Positions 35,875-44,055 of a stretch of DNA of 64,000 nucleotides are shown here, piece after piece. Position 1 is the first letter of the stretch. Every line of letters starts with the position of its first letter. Source of the DNA: Solobacterium moorei (lineage in GTDB: Bacteria > Bacillota_I > Bacilli_A > Erysipelotrichales > Erysipelotrichaceae); contig NZ_AP028934.1 of NCBI RefSeq assembly GCF_036323475.1, forward strand, positions 1,054,001 through 1,118,000, in the 5' to 3' direction. The notes beneath the pieces are model-generated. The model searched no databases. It was not told the DNA's origin and worked only from the letters and a program-made list of their open reading frames with translations. Both the position numbers and the translations under genes were made by a program.

Positions 35875-37512
35875 GCTCAATTTTCAACGAAAGTTCCTTT
35901 TCAACGAAAGTTCCCCATTTTTAGGGCTAAAGAGAAGAAACATTTTACTGTAATAGTGTACTTATAAGATATTTTGTGATATTGAATATGTATAGACAGG
36001 CGATTTGGGCATACGAAAGCTCGGCTTTCAATGATGGTTTAAATTTTTTCTCATCGAAAGTTCCTTTTTGTAGGTTAGGGATATGTGCCAAATCGGCTAG
36101 TGGATGATAGGTGTAAGCTTAACTTGTTTGATGTTGAGGTGAGTCAACTTGTTAAGACTTAACACCTTTTTGTTTAGTGATAGAGCGGCGATATCGATAG
36201 GTGAATTGTAGTTTAAGGATCTACGAGGATAATTGTTTACCATGTCAGACACATAGTTGATGTCCTTCTGGGTCAATGCATTCATACTCTTTCCCTTTGG
36301 AACACATTCTCTAAAGTGTTCATGGTTCTTCTCACATTTACCTTTCTGATCACTTCTTCCGGCCTTGCAGTAGTAGATGGATATTAGTTTTTCTCCTGTA
36401 TATGCATCGGTCTCTAGACTTAGAGGATCGTGGAACTCAGAGCCATTGTCAGTAAGAATGATTGGAAAGGTCATAGAAAATAGTTCAGGTCCCAGTACAT
36501 CCTTGATGATTTCGAATGCACGCTGGACAGCCAACATGCTTTTTTCCTTTAACAGAAAATATAACTGTAGATTCGATCTTGTATGCAGGAGTGAAAGGAC
36601 ACATTTCTCTTCATCGCCTTGCTTGCCGAGTATTGTATCCATTTGCCATATATTGATGGAAACATCTTCATTCTCGATACGTTCGAGATAGTCTTCATAT
36701 CTTCTGCCTTCAAGCCAATCATAGTTGATTGGTATCACGACATGTTTGCTGGAAGAGCGTGTTTTATATTTGACCTGACGCTTGAGGTCTACATTGATGA
36801 TGGTGCCCATATGACGAAAATGAATATAACGATATGCGGTAGATACTGATATGTCCAACTGATTGTTGTGTATGATGATGTCTGGTGAAAGGTTCTGTTT
36901 GACGCCTTTCTCAAAGGCATCGACAATCATCTTCATTTGTGCTTCTGATTTCTTTGGTCCTTCCTTCCAACTACTGACATTGTCATCCCTCTGTTTTTGG
37001 GCAACATCGGCCATATAGAATACCTTTGGCAACTTGCAGGTTTTGGCATCTGGGCAATTGTTGCAGACATAGGGGAAACGAGATGTATGTTTGCATATTG
37101 GTGAAGAGATGAAATCGGAACATAGATCATTGCAGTTATCATGTTTACAGAACTTACAACGACCTTGTAGACAGTGAGTACATAACCTTGTGCGATTACA
37201 TTGATTTTGTCTACCACACTTATTATGAGTATTGGCACGGACGACAATTCTAAGATGGTGTGTTATCTCATAGCGAATGGCCTTGGGACTCCTGTTAAGA
37301 GTAAGGGCAATCATCTTGAGCGTGATGTTAGGATCAGACAACAGATTTTGAATAATGAGTCGTTCGTCAAAAGAAAGCTGTTTGTATGTGCTAGTCATAA
37401 AATATTCCTCCTTTTCTCCACTTTCCTGGCACATATCCCTTGTGCCATTATCATAAAAGGGAACTTTCACTAAGAAAATAGTGCAAAGAGGAACTTTTAA
37501 AAATAATTGAGG
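35875..37512 (-). mobile_element. IS30-family element B, right copy (complete)
   Basis: A complete 1.64-kb copy with ends GCTCAATTTTC and AATTGAGG. It is nearly identical to the left copy minus its IS1595 insert. Its right end touches AGAAAAAC, the repeat seen left of the other copy. The noncoding 35875-36096 is end sequence with two CAACGAAAGTTCC motifs. Confidence 0.9.
36097..37398 (-). CDS. IS30 family transposase (element B, right copy)
   Basis: A 433-aa transposase with the same HTH, Cys/His region and DDE residues as the left copy, from which it differs by one residue (Thr for Ala in HMGTIINVD). ATG 37398 follows AAGGAGG. Near-identity of the copies indicates recent duplication or ongoing gene conversion. 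Confidence 0.92.
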   Translation of the reverse strand: MTSTYKQLSFDERLIIQNLLSDPNITLKMIALTLNRSPKAIRYEITHHLRIVVRANTHNKCGRQNQCNRTRLCTHCLQGRCKFCKHDNCNDLCSDFISSPICKHTSRFPYVCNNCPDAKTCKLPKVFYMADVAQKQRDDNVSSWKEGPKKSEAQMKMIVDAFEKGVKQNLSPDIIIHNNQLDISVSTAYRYIHFRHMGTIINVDLKRQVKYKTRSSSKHVVIPINYDWLEGRRYEDYLERIENEDVSINIWQMDTILGKQGDEEKCVLSLLHTRSNLQLYFLLKEKSMLAVQRAFEIIKDVLGPELFSMTFPIILTDNGSEFHDPLSLETDAYTGEKLISIYYCKAGRSDQKGKCEKNHEHFRECVPKGKSMNALTQKDINYVSDMVNNYPRRSLNYNSPIDIAALSLNKKVLSLNKLTHLNIKQVKLTPIIH

Positions 37513-37513
37513 A

Positions 37514-37541
37514 GAAAAACATCAATTTATCTTACAGAAAA
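37514..37541. repeat. 28-bp duplication of ISNCY-1, right side
   Basis: This matches 8685-8712. Its first seven bases form part of the 8-bp repeat of the IS30-B segment, so the original ISNCY-1 right copy was 10243-10249 joined to 37521-37541. It ends 2 bp before the feo -35 box. Confidence 0.78.
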
Positions 37542-37543
37542 TG

Positions 37544-37595
37544 TTGACAATGTTAGTTAGTGAGTCTAAACTAACATTGGTTAGAGTTCTCTAAC
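37544..37595 (+). promoter_or_regulatory. feo promoter with two palindromic operator sites
   Basis: TTGACA (37544-37549), a 17-bp spacer and TAAACT (37567-37572) form the promoter. ATGTTAGTTAG and CTAAACTAACAT (37550-37577) are near-perfect inverted arms covering the spacer and -10 box. GTTAGAGTTCTCTAAC (37580-37595) is a second palindrome at the likely start site. TTAGTTA-type palindromes suit DtxR/IdeR-like iron repressors. No full-length repressor gene is in the window. Confidence 0.65.
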
Positions 37596-37624
37596 TTTTG
37601 TTCATTTATGTAAGGAGGCAGACG

Positions 37625-37837
37625 ATGATGCCATTAGCTTTAGGAGTGATTGGTCAAGAATATAAGATTGTAAAAATCGGGGGAGGTGCGGAAGTAAAGC
37701 AACACTTAGCAGATCTCGGTTTTGTCGTTGGTGGCTCAGCTACAGTTGTCTCAGAAGTCGGTGGAAACCTAATTGTAAATGTGAAAGAAACACGCATTGC
37801 AATTGGGAAAGAAATGGCTATGAAAGTCATGATATAA
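37625..37837 (+). CDS. feoA: FeoA-domain protein 1
   Basis: A 70-aa SH3-like FeoA protein (YKIVKIGGGAEVKQHLADLGFVVGG), the cytoplasmic partner of the ferrous iron transporter FeoB. AAGGAGG lies 9 bases before ATG 37625. It is the first gene of the feo operon, and the next feoA starts 10 bp after its stop. Confidence 0.9.
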   Translation: MMPLALGVIGQEYKIVKIGGGAEVKQHLADLGFVVGGSATVVSEVGGNLIVNVKETRIAIGKEMAMKVMI

Positions 37838-37847
37838 GGAGGGAAGA

Positions 37848-38069
37848 ATGAGTACATTAAAGGAAGTTGCGATTGGCAGTTCTGCAAAGGTTGTAAAGCT
37901 TCATGGTGAAGGCGCTGTAAAGCGTAGAATCATGGACATGGGTATTACTAAAGGAGTTGAAGTTTACGTTCGTAAGGTTGCTCCATTAGGTGATCCGATT
38001 GAAGTAACTGTAAGAGGCTATGAATTATCCATCCGTAAGGATGACGCCGCAATGATTGAAGTTGAGTAA
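37848..38069 (+). CDS. feoA: FeoA-domain protein 2
   Basis: A 73-aa FeoA protein (VVKLHGEGAVKRRIMDMGITKGVEVYVRKVAPLGDPIEV), closer to the classical FeoA than the first one. GGAGGGAAG precedes ATG 37848. Tandem FeoA proteins are common in Clostridia-like operons. Confidence 0.93.
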   Translation: MSTLKEVAIGSSAKVVKLHGEGAVKRRIMDMGITKGVEVYVRKVAPLGDPIEVTVRGYELSIRKDDAAMIEVE

Positions 38070-38096
38070 TTCATAGAGGGATAAGGAGAAAGTAGA

Positions 38097-40541
38097 ATGG
38101 CAAACGAAAGATTAAAGATTGCTTTAGCGGGTAATCCAAACAGCGGTAAGACGACCTTATTTAATGCCTTGACTGGTTCTAACCAGTATGTAGGTAACTG
38201 GCCAGGAGTAACTGTAGAAAAGAAGGAGGGTAAACTCAAGAAACATCCAGATGTTATTATTGAGGACTTACCTGGTATTTATTCATTATCACCATATACA
38301 TTAGAGGAAGTTGTTTCTCGTAATTATTTGATTGGTGAACATCCTGATGCGATTTTGAATATCGTAGATGGCACAAACTTAGAGCGTAACTTATATCTAA
38401 CAACACAATTACTTGAAATTGGTGTTCCAGTCGTTGTGGCTGTTAACATGATGGACCTTGTAAAGAAGGCTGATGATAAGATTGATATCAATGCTTTAAG
38501 TGAGAAGCTGGGCTGTAAGATTGTTGAAATTTCTGCTTTGAAAGAAACAGGTATTATGGAAGCTGCAGAAGCTGCAATTGCGGCTGCTGAAACAAAATCA
38601 GCTACAGCAATTCATAAGTATGAAGACAAGATTGAAACAGCTCTGTCTAAGATTACGGATGCTGTATTAACAGATGTACCTGCTGACCAAAAGCGTTGGT
38701 ATGCAATCAAAGTGTTTGAAAGAGATGAAAAAGTACTTGCAAGATTAAATCTCAATGAAAGCCAGACGGCTGAAGTTGAAGCTATCGTTTCTATAGTAGA
38801 AAAGGATTTAGATGATGATGCGGAGTCTATCATCACAAATGCTCGTTACACATTTATTACAGAAACACTAAAGGGTATCTATACAAAGCAGAATGCTGGT
38901 AAACTCAGTGTTTCTGATAAGATTGATAACATTGTGACAAACCGTTGGTTAGGTTTACCTATTTTTGCGGTAGTTATGTTTATCGTATACTTCGTATCTA
39001 TCCAGACATTTGGTACAGGTGCTACTGACTGGGTAAATGATGGATTATTCGGCGATGGTTGGTTCTGGTTTGGCCTAGGACGTGCAGAATTTGATGAAGA
39101 TTCTGGTACATATAAGGCAGCTCAAGAAGCTAATCAAGCTTTCATTGATGAAGCAATCGAAAAGGGTTATATATCTTCTAGCGAAAACGATGAAGGTGAA
39201 ACAGAAATTACGGTTCTAAAACCAGAACAGTTAGAGAATTTGGTTGTTTCAGCTGATATTCATAATGACGAAGGTGATGTAGAGGAAACTCGTGAAGTAA
39301 CTTATTCCGATTATGAAATTTATTCGGCAGAAGAAGAACCTGAAGCTGCTACATATGGACCATGGCAAGATGGTTTACCAACAATTATTGGTAACTTCTT
39401 GAAGTCCATTGATGTTGCGGATTGGCTACAGAGTCTTATCCTCGATGGTATTCTCGCTGGCGTAGGCGCAGTTCTTGGCTTCTTACCTCAGATGTTAGTG
39501 TTATTCTTCTTCTTAGCATTCTTGGAAGGTTGCGGCTATATGGCACGTATTGCGTTCGTCATGGACCGTGTATTCCGCAAGTTTGGATTATCTGGTAAGA
39601 GCTTTATCCCAATGTTAATTGGTACAGGTTGTGGTGTTCCAGGTGTCATGGCTTCACGTACAATTGAAAATGAACGTGACCGTCGCATGACTGTTATGAC
39701 TACAACATTTATTCCATGTTCTGCTAAGTTGCCAGTTATCGCTTTGATCGCTGGTGCCTTCTTCCAGAAGTCTGGATTAGTTGCGACAAGTGCATACTTC
39801 TTAGGTATTGCGGCTATCGTTATCTCTGGTATTACATTAAAGAAGACAAAGATGTTCGCTGGTGATCCTGCACCATTTGTTATGGAGTTACCTGCATACC
39901 ACTGGCCAACTCCGTCCAACATCTTACATTCTATGTGGGAACGTGGTTCTTCCTTCGTTAAGAAGGCAGGAACAATCATCTTACTTGCGACTGTATTTGT
40001 ATGGTTCATGCAAAGCTATGGCTTTACTGAGAATGGATTTGGTGCTGTAGAACAGTCTGAATCTATGCTTGCGGCCATTGGTAATGCAATCAAGTTTATC
40101 TTTATTCCTTTAGGTTGGGGTGATTGGCGTGCAACTGTAGCTGCTATCACTGGTTTGATTGCTAAGGAGAACGTTGTAGGTACAATGGGTGTTCTCTATG
40201 GTGCTGGTGAAGTTGCTGAAAATGGATGGCAGATCTTTACATCTATGGCAAATGCGTTCAACAATAACGCAGTTGCAGGTTACTCATTCTTGGCATTTAA
40301 CTTATTATGTGCTCCTTGCTTTGCGGCAATCGGTGCTATCCGTCGTGAGATGAATAATGGTAAGTGGACTTGGTTTGCAATTGCTTACCAGTGTGGTCTA
40401 GCTTATGTAATCGCACTGATTATCTACCAGGTAGGTTCTGCAGTTACAGGCAACATCCATCCAATCGGATTAGCTGTTGCTATTGTATGTATCGTGGCTA
40501 TCATCTGGGGACTTGTGCGTCCAGGTTATAAAGAAAAATAA
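38097..40541 (+). CDS. feoB: Ferrous iron transporter FeoB
   Basis: An 814-aa GTPase-permease. The G domain has GNPNSGKTT (residues 12-20), DLPGIYSL and NMMD. The two Gate regions read MLIGTGCGVPGVMASRTIENE and CSAKLPVIALIAG, and the protein ends with several helices. Between the first helix (about residues 281-300) and the next lies an acidic insertion of about 120 residues, with strings such as SSENDEGETEI and YSAEEEPEAA, that would be outside the cell. It imports Fe(II). AAGGAG precedes ATG 38097. Confidence 0.96.
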   Translation: MANERLKIALAGNPNSGKTTLFNALTGSNQYVGNWPGVTVEKKEGKLKKHPDVIIEDLPGIYSLSPYTLEEVVSRNYLIGEHPDAILNIVDGTNLERNLYLTTQLLEIGVPVVVAVNMMDLVKKADDKIDINALSEKLGCKIVEISALKETGIMEAAEAAIAAAETKSATAIHKYEDKIETALSKITDAVLTDVPADQKRWYAIKVFERDEKVLARLNLNESQTAEVEAIVSIVEKDLDDDAESIITNARYTFITETLKGIYTKQNAGKLSVSDKIDNIVTNRWLGLPIFAVVMFIVYFVSIQTFGTGATDWVNDGLFGDGWFWFGLGRAEFDEDSGTYKAAQEANQAFIDEAIEKGYISSSENDEGETEITVLKPEQLENLVVSADIHNDEGDVEETREVTYSDYEIYSAEEEPEAATYGPWQDGLPTIIGNFLKSIDVADWLQSLILDGILAGVGAVLGFLPQMLVLFFFLAFLEGCGYMARIAFVMDRVFRKFGLSGKSFIPMLIGTGCGVPGVMASRTIENERDRRMTVMTTTFIPCSAKLPVIALIAGAFFQKSGLVATSAYFLGIAAIVISGITLKKTKMFAGDPAPFVMELPAYHWPTPSNILHSMWERGSSFVKKAGTIILLATVFVWFMQSYGFTENGFGAVEQSESMLAAIGNAIKFIFIPLGWGDWRATVAAITGLIAKENVVGTMGVLYGAGEVAENGWQIFTSMANAFNNNAVAGYSFLAFNLLCAPCFAAIGAIRREMNNGKWTWFAIAYQCGLAYVIALIIYQVGSAVTGNIHPIGLAVAIVCIVAIIWGLVRPGYKEK

Positions 40542-40550
40542 TGATTTACC

Positions 40551-40580
40551 ATAAGGTGCAGGGAAACCTGTACCTTATTT
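40551..40580 (+). terminator. Hairpin after feoB
   Basis: ATAAGGT-GCAGG pairs with CCTGT-ACCTTAT around GAAA, followed by TTAG. The U-run is short, so it may attenuate rather than stop transcription into the next two genes. Confidence 0.45.
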
Positions 40581-40597
40581 AGAAAGGTGTATGTATA

Positions 40598-40840
40598 ATG
40601 TCTATACACAAATTGACATCAGCGAAGATTAAATACTTAGTTACATTACTTCGCTTAGATCCAAGTGGTAGTGGTGTACGTAGCATAGCACTTGCAAAAG
40701 AACTAAATGTTTCTAGACCAAGTGTCTGTGCGATGTTAACAAAGCTAGCACATGAAGAATATCTCAACAAAGAATACTATGGCATTGTATACCTTTGTGA
40801 AAAAGGAAAAGAAATAGGTAAGAACTATAGCGCAGGTTAA
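40598..40840 (+). CDS. DtxR-like winged-helix protein, DNA-binding domain only
   Basis: An 80-aa protein resembling the N-terminal domain of MntR/DtxR: SAKIKYLVTLLRLDPSGSGVRSIALAKELNVSRPSVCAMLTKLAHEEYLNKEYYGIVYLCEKG. It lacks the dimerisation and metal-binding domain. Small winged-helix proteins in feo operons are called FeoC-like. It may help control the operon or act on FeoB; it cannot sense metal in the usual DtxR way. Confidence 0.78.
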   Translation: MSIHKLTSAKIKYLVTLLRLDPSGSGVRSIALAKELNVSRPSVCAMLTKLAHEEYLNKEYYGIVYLCEKGKEIGKNYSAG

Positions 40841-40862
40841 CTGCATTTAGAAAGAAGGTAGT

Positions 40863-41243
40863 ATGGGTACAGTAGTAGTAGGTGGCGTATTAGTAGTTGT
40901 GCTTGCAATTGCAATTCGCTCCGTAATTAAAAGAGGAACTTCTGGCTGTTGTTCATCCGGAGGATCGTGTGGAGGAGGCTGTGACTGTCATGCAAATGTG
41001 AAGGTCGCAGATAAGAATCTTGCACATTATCCATTTGAAGCAGTGCTTACCGTGGATGGTATGACATGTGGACATTGCGCTTCAAAAGTTGAGAATGCGT
41101 TGAATACACTAGATGGTGTATATGCAGTTGTAGACTCTGATTTAAAGACAGTACACGTTCATATGAAGTCTAAAGTGGCTGAAGCAGTATTACGTAAAAC
41201 AGTCAATGACTTAGGTGAATACACGGTATTGAGTGTTGATTGA
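40863..41243 (+). CDS. FeoB-associated Cys-rich membrane protein fused to an HMA domain
   Basis: A 126-aa protein. A membrane helix (about residues 4-20) and a Gly/Cys cluster (GCCSSGGSCGGGCDC) match the small FeoB-associated Cys-rich proteins. The C-terminal half is a heavy-metal-associated domain with the metal site MTCGHCASKVENAL. It likely binds metal at the inner face of the membrane and may pass it on or guard against copper or zinc. The second IS3 copy begins 8 bp after its stop. Confidence 0.82.
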   Translation: MGTVVVGGVLVVVLAIAIRSVIKRGTSGCCSSGGSCGGGCDCHANVKVADKNLAHYPFEAVLTVDGMTCGHCASKVENALNTLDGVYAVVDSDLKTVHVHMKSKVAEAVLRKTVNDLGEYTVLSVD

Positions 41244-41332
41244 GTGAAATAAAAAGTGGTCACTTCAGAAGTGAAGTGAGGTGACCCCCTAAAGTTAGAC
41301 TTTTTACGAGATGACTTTGGTCATCTCTTTTT

Positions 41333-42217
41333 TTATGAAGCTAGAAGATGTTGTCTGTATTGAACAGGACTCATCCATCCTAGCTTTTCTTTTATTCGTT
41401 GCTCATTGTAATAATTAATAAATCTTTCTATTTTTAGCTTCAGTTCATCGAAACTATAGTACATGACTCCATAGTATATTTCTTGTTTAATCAGTCCAAA
41501 GAAATTTTCCATAACTGAGTTATCAAGGCAGTTTCCTTTTCGAGACATACTCTGGAAGATTCTTTCTTCTTTTAATCTACGTGTATAAGCGTTCATCTGA
41601 TATGCCCATCCTTGATCAGAATGAAATGTTCTTCTATATGGGCAGTCTGTAGTGATTGTAATAGCTTTCTCCAAGGCATTCATCACGTTTTCTGCAGAAG
41701 GTCTCTTACCAATTTCGTAACTAAGTATCTCACCACTACACATATCCATAAATGGATCTAGATAAAGCTTATGTATTGTCATATGACCCTTTTTATCGAC
41801 TTCATAATACTTGAATTCAGTTGTATCAGTTGTTATTTTCTGATGCGGTATATGTGTCTTGAAGCGTCTGTGAATTCTATTAGGCGCAACTCTTCCAACT
41901 GTTCCTCTATAAGAACTGTATTTTCTGCTTTTGCGAGTATAAGACGTTACCTGTAAGTGAAGCTTTTGTATGATTCTCTGTACTTTCTTTTTATTAATGG
42001 TATATCCATTGTTGCGAAGTTCTCCAACGATTCTACGGTAGCCATAATCCTTATTATTTATACGAATTTCTTGTATGTTTTCTTCAAGCTTTTTATCAGG
42101 ATTTTCTCTATCAAATCTCTTTTGCCAATACATATATGTCGCTTTTGGCATTCCGGTATAAGAGAGAAGGTCTTTTAGTTTGAACTTTTGTCGGAGACTG
42201 TTGATGACGAGTGCCAT
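41333..42217 (-). CDS. IS3 family transposase OrfB (copy 2)
   Basis: A 294-aa integrase-type protein with the same DDE motifs as copy 1 (TTDTTEFKYY, FHSDQGWAY, ENFFGLIKQE). It keeps an ATG at 42217 that copy 1 has lost, and overlaps orfA by 43 bp. The T-TTA-AAA string lies at 42268-42262 on the minus strand. Confidence 0.92.
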   Translation of the reverse strand: MALVINSLRQKFKLKDLLSYTGMPKATYMYWQKRFDRENPDKKLEENIQEIRINNKDYGYRRIVGELRNNGYTINKKKVQRIIQKLHLQVTSYTRKSRKYSSYRGTVGRVAPNRIHRRFKTHIPHQKITTDTTEFKYYEVDKKGHMTIHKLYLDPFMDMCSGEILSYEIGKRPSAENVMNALEKAITITTDCPYRRTFHSDQGWAYQMNAYTRRLKEERIFQSMSRKGNCLDNSVMENFFGLIKQEIYYGVMYYSFDELKLKIERFINYYNEQRIKEKLGWMSPVQYRQHLLAS

Positions 42218-42753
42218 TCTCTCATTTTTTCCTCGTCCTCTAAACGCAGCCTCCTCAGTTCTTTTAAAAATGCATTCTCTATTCTTAACCGAAGAAGTTC
42301 ATCTTCTAATTTCTTTATATGTTCTACACTTGTATTAACAGAAGCTTCTTCCATGAGTTTGTTTTGAGTCTTTCTATCTGTCTTATCCATAGCTTTCCCT
42401 CGACCCTTTCGGCGTGATTTTAACGCATCAGGACCTGCTATACGAAAGCGATTAACCCAGTTGCCAATCGTAGCTGGGTTCTTAATGCCATTCTGTATAG
42501 CTAACTCTTGATATGTGATTTCACTTGTTAAATACAACTCTACAATAGAAAGTTTCATTTCGAAAGAATAAACTTCATTTTCTCGTGAGCGCAATAAACC
42601 ATCATTTCCAAATGCTTTATAGTTTTTCACCCATTTGTGTAGCTGGGATTTAGAGCCTAATCCATATTTTTTAGAAAGATATAGAATTCCTCCTTTACCA
42701 TTCAAATATTCTAAAACTATTTTTTTCTTGAATTCAAAACTGTGTTTTGTCAT
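42175..42753 (-). CDS. IS3 family transposase OrfA (copy 2)
   Basis: A 192-aa HTH protein nearly identical to copy 1 with a handful of substitutions (for example GRGKAMDK against GRRKAMDK). ATG 42753 follows GGAGG. It is expected to bind the ends and to form OrfAB by -1 frameshifting. Confidence 0.92.
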   Translation of the reverse strand: MTKHSFEFKKKIVLEYLNGKGGILYLSKKYGLGSKSQLHKWVKNYKAFGNDGLLRSRENEVYSFEMKLSIVELYLTSEITYQELAIQNGIKNPATIGNWVNRFRIAGPDALKSRRKGRGKAMDKTDRKTQNKLMEEASVNTSVEHIKKLEDELLRLRIENAFLKELRRLRLEDEEKMREWHSSSTVSDKSSN

Positions 42754-42828
42754 AAAAATACCGACCTCCATTCGTTAGATTCTTGGTCTAACTTTTGGGG
42801 TCGATACAAAGGTGACCACTTTTTAAAG

Positions 42829-44055
42829 TCAAGTAGTTGGATAGAGAAGCGGAAGCATGTATAGGAAGAGAATGTAGTTTGTCACAAATGAGGCAGTTAC
42901 AAACTGAATTAAATTAAACTTCTTATGCATACGAATGATAATCAAGAAAAGAGAAATCAAGATGGAAATAAGTAGCCATAGAGCAATCACTCTTCGTTCT
43001 GTATAACCGTAAGTAAAGAAGTATAGTCCTAATTTTAAACATGCAAGCAAGTTAAAACATATTGTTGTAAATACCAACATATATGTTTCTGCTTTTGTGT
43101 TTGTGGCATCTTCACTTCTTACTAAGAAGCTTAGTACTAGGATAAGAAGGATATTTAAACCCATGATACGGAAGAAGTTCCAAAAACCTCTTACTGCATA
43201 GATACAAGAACTCTCTGCACTAGGTGCAGCTAATACAGTGGGTAACTCTGATAATTGAAAAATAAAGAATACAAGATAGAGTGCAAGTAATACAAAATTT
43301 GTAATACGAATAGAGATAAGTGGAATCACTTTTTTCTTTAAGAAGAACTCTCTACAACCATCATACGATATAAAAGGTTTATCGCTAAGGATACAACTGC
43401 TGATAAGTCCGAATAGATATGCTCCAACTGGTAAACTCCAAATGATTCGGAAGAAATAGATTGTATTGAAAGGATGGAAGATGGATCTAAAAAGACTTGT
43501 TGTTAGGATTGCAAAGTTTTGATCAATTGCGGATAGTTGGCTTAACGCGAATAAAACAAGTGGAATTAAGATAACTAAACTAAATACTACTGTCTTTAGT
43601 TGTTTAGAATGAATGTGTGTACGCATGTATTTGATGATATGAATAATACGTGCAAATATATGCGAGAATGGTTGAATAATCCAACCTTCAAAGAAATCTA
43701 ATAGGATTGTTTCGCTCGTGTTTGCTAGTGATAACTTCTGAAAACGACAAAGTGTATAGTAGATGACATTTGCGTGTAGTAATACCAGTTTTTCGGATTC
43801 GAAAGAATGATCAAATCCTAGAAGGACACCTTGAAACAATAGTAGACATGCCCATAGGATAGATTCTTTTGTGCGTTCTTTATGAAGGCAAGATGCACTA
43901 ACTTCTACAATAAGAATGTATAGTACTGCTAGCTTTGCAAAGGCAAAGTAGATTACAACAAGTGAAGCATACAAGTATCCAAATATATATGTTGCGATTG
44001 CGATATAGAATAAGAGTGTGTCACGTGCAATCATAGGTTGTTTATTCTGGTTCAT
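42829..44055 (-). CDS. Polytopic membrane protein, DUF4153/DUF4173-like
   Basis: A 408-aa protein with roughly ten hydrophobic helices. The spacing, FRIIWSLPVGAYLFGL and the later FTYGYTERRVIALWLLISI match my memory of DUF4153/DUF4173 proteins, whose role is unknown. The stop lies 5 bp from the IS3 end. Relatives usually continue past this point, so the C-terminus may be lost, though the stop itself is outside the IS. It overlaps the HTH gene's end by 14 bp. Confidence 0.62.
   Translation of the reverse strand: MNQNKQPMIARDTLLFYIAIATYIFGYLYASLVVIYFAFAKLAVLYILIVEVSASCLHKERTKESILWACLLLFQGVLLGFDHSFESEKLVLLHANVIYYTLCRFQKLSLANTSETILLDFFEGWIIQPFSHIFARIIHIIKYMRTHIHSKQLKTVVFSLVILIPLVLFALSQLSAIDQNFAILTTSLFRSIFHPFNTIYFFRIIWSLPVGAYLFGLISSCILSDKPFISYDGCREFFLKKKVIPLISIRITNFVLLALYLVFFIFQLSELPTVLAAPSAESSCIYAVRGFWNFFRIMGLNILLILVLSFLVRSEDATNTKAETYMLVFTTICFNLLACLKLGLYFFTYGYTERRVIALWLLISILISLFLIIIRMHKKFNLIQFVTASFVTNYILFLYMLPLLYPTT

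Larger units (their letters stand above)
10250..37512. mobile_element. 27.3-kb composite segment bounded by two IS30-B copies
   Basis: Two nearly identical IS30-B copies in the same orientation form the ends. The outermost flanks carry the same 8 bp, AGAAAAAC, directly abutting the left end of the left copy (10242-10249) and the right end of the right copy (37513-37520). The inner flanks do not match each other. This is what insertion of the whole block as a unit would leave. The cargo is a surface-protein/ABC-importer operon plus decayed genes and other insertion sequences. Later rearrangement inside the block is likely, since at least six further elements lie there. Confidence 0.72.
41251..42824 (-). 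mobile_element. IS3-family element, copy 2 (complete)
   Basis: Ends AAAAAGTGGTCAC (41251-41263) and GTGACCACTTTTT (42812-42824), with inner matching blocks GACCCC..AAAGTTAGAC. It is inverted relative to copy 1 at 1482. I did not find a clear target duplication. The outermost As may belong to the target. Confidence 0.82.

Noticed and set aside
8685-37544. 31-bp direct repeats as attL/attR of an integrative element
   Set aside because: No integrase or recombinase lies in the block, and the repeat boundaries coincide with the ends of ISNCY-1 and the IS30-B unit, so target duplications explain them better.
41240-42835. Three-base duplication around IS3 copy 2
   Set aside because: The flanks are runs of A and T, so any short match is uninformative.
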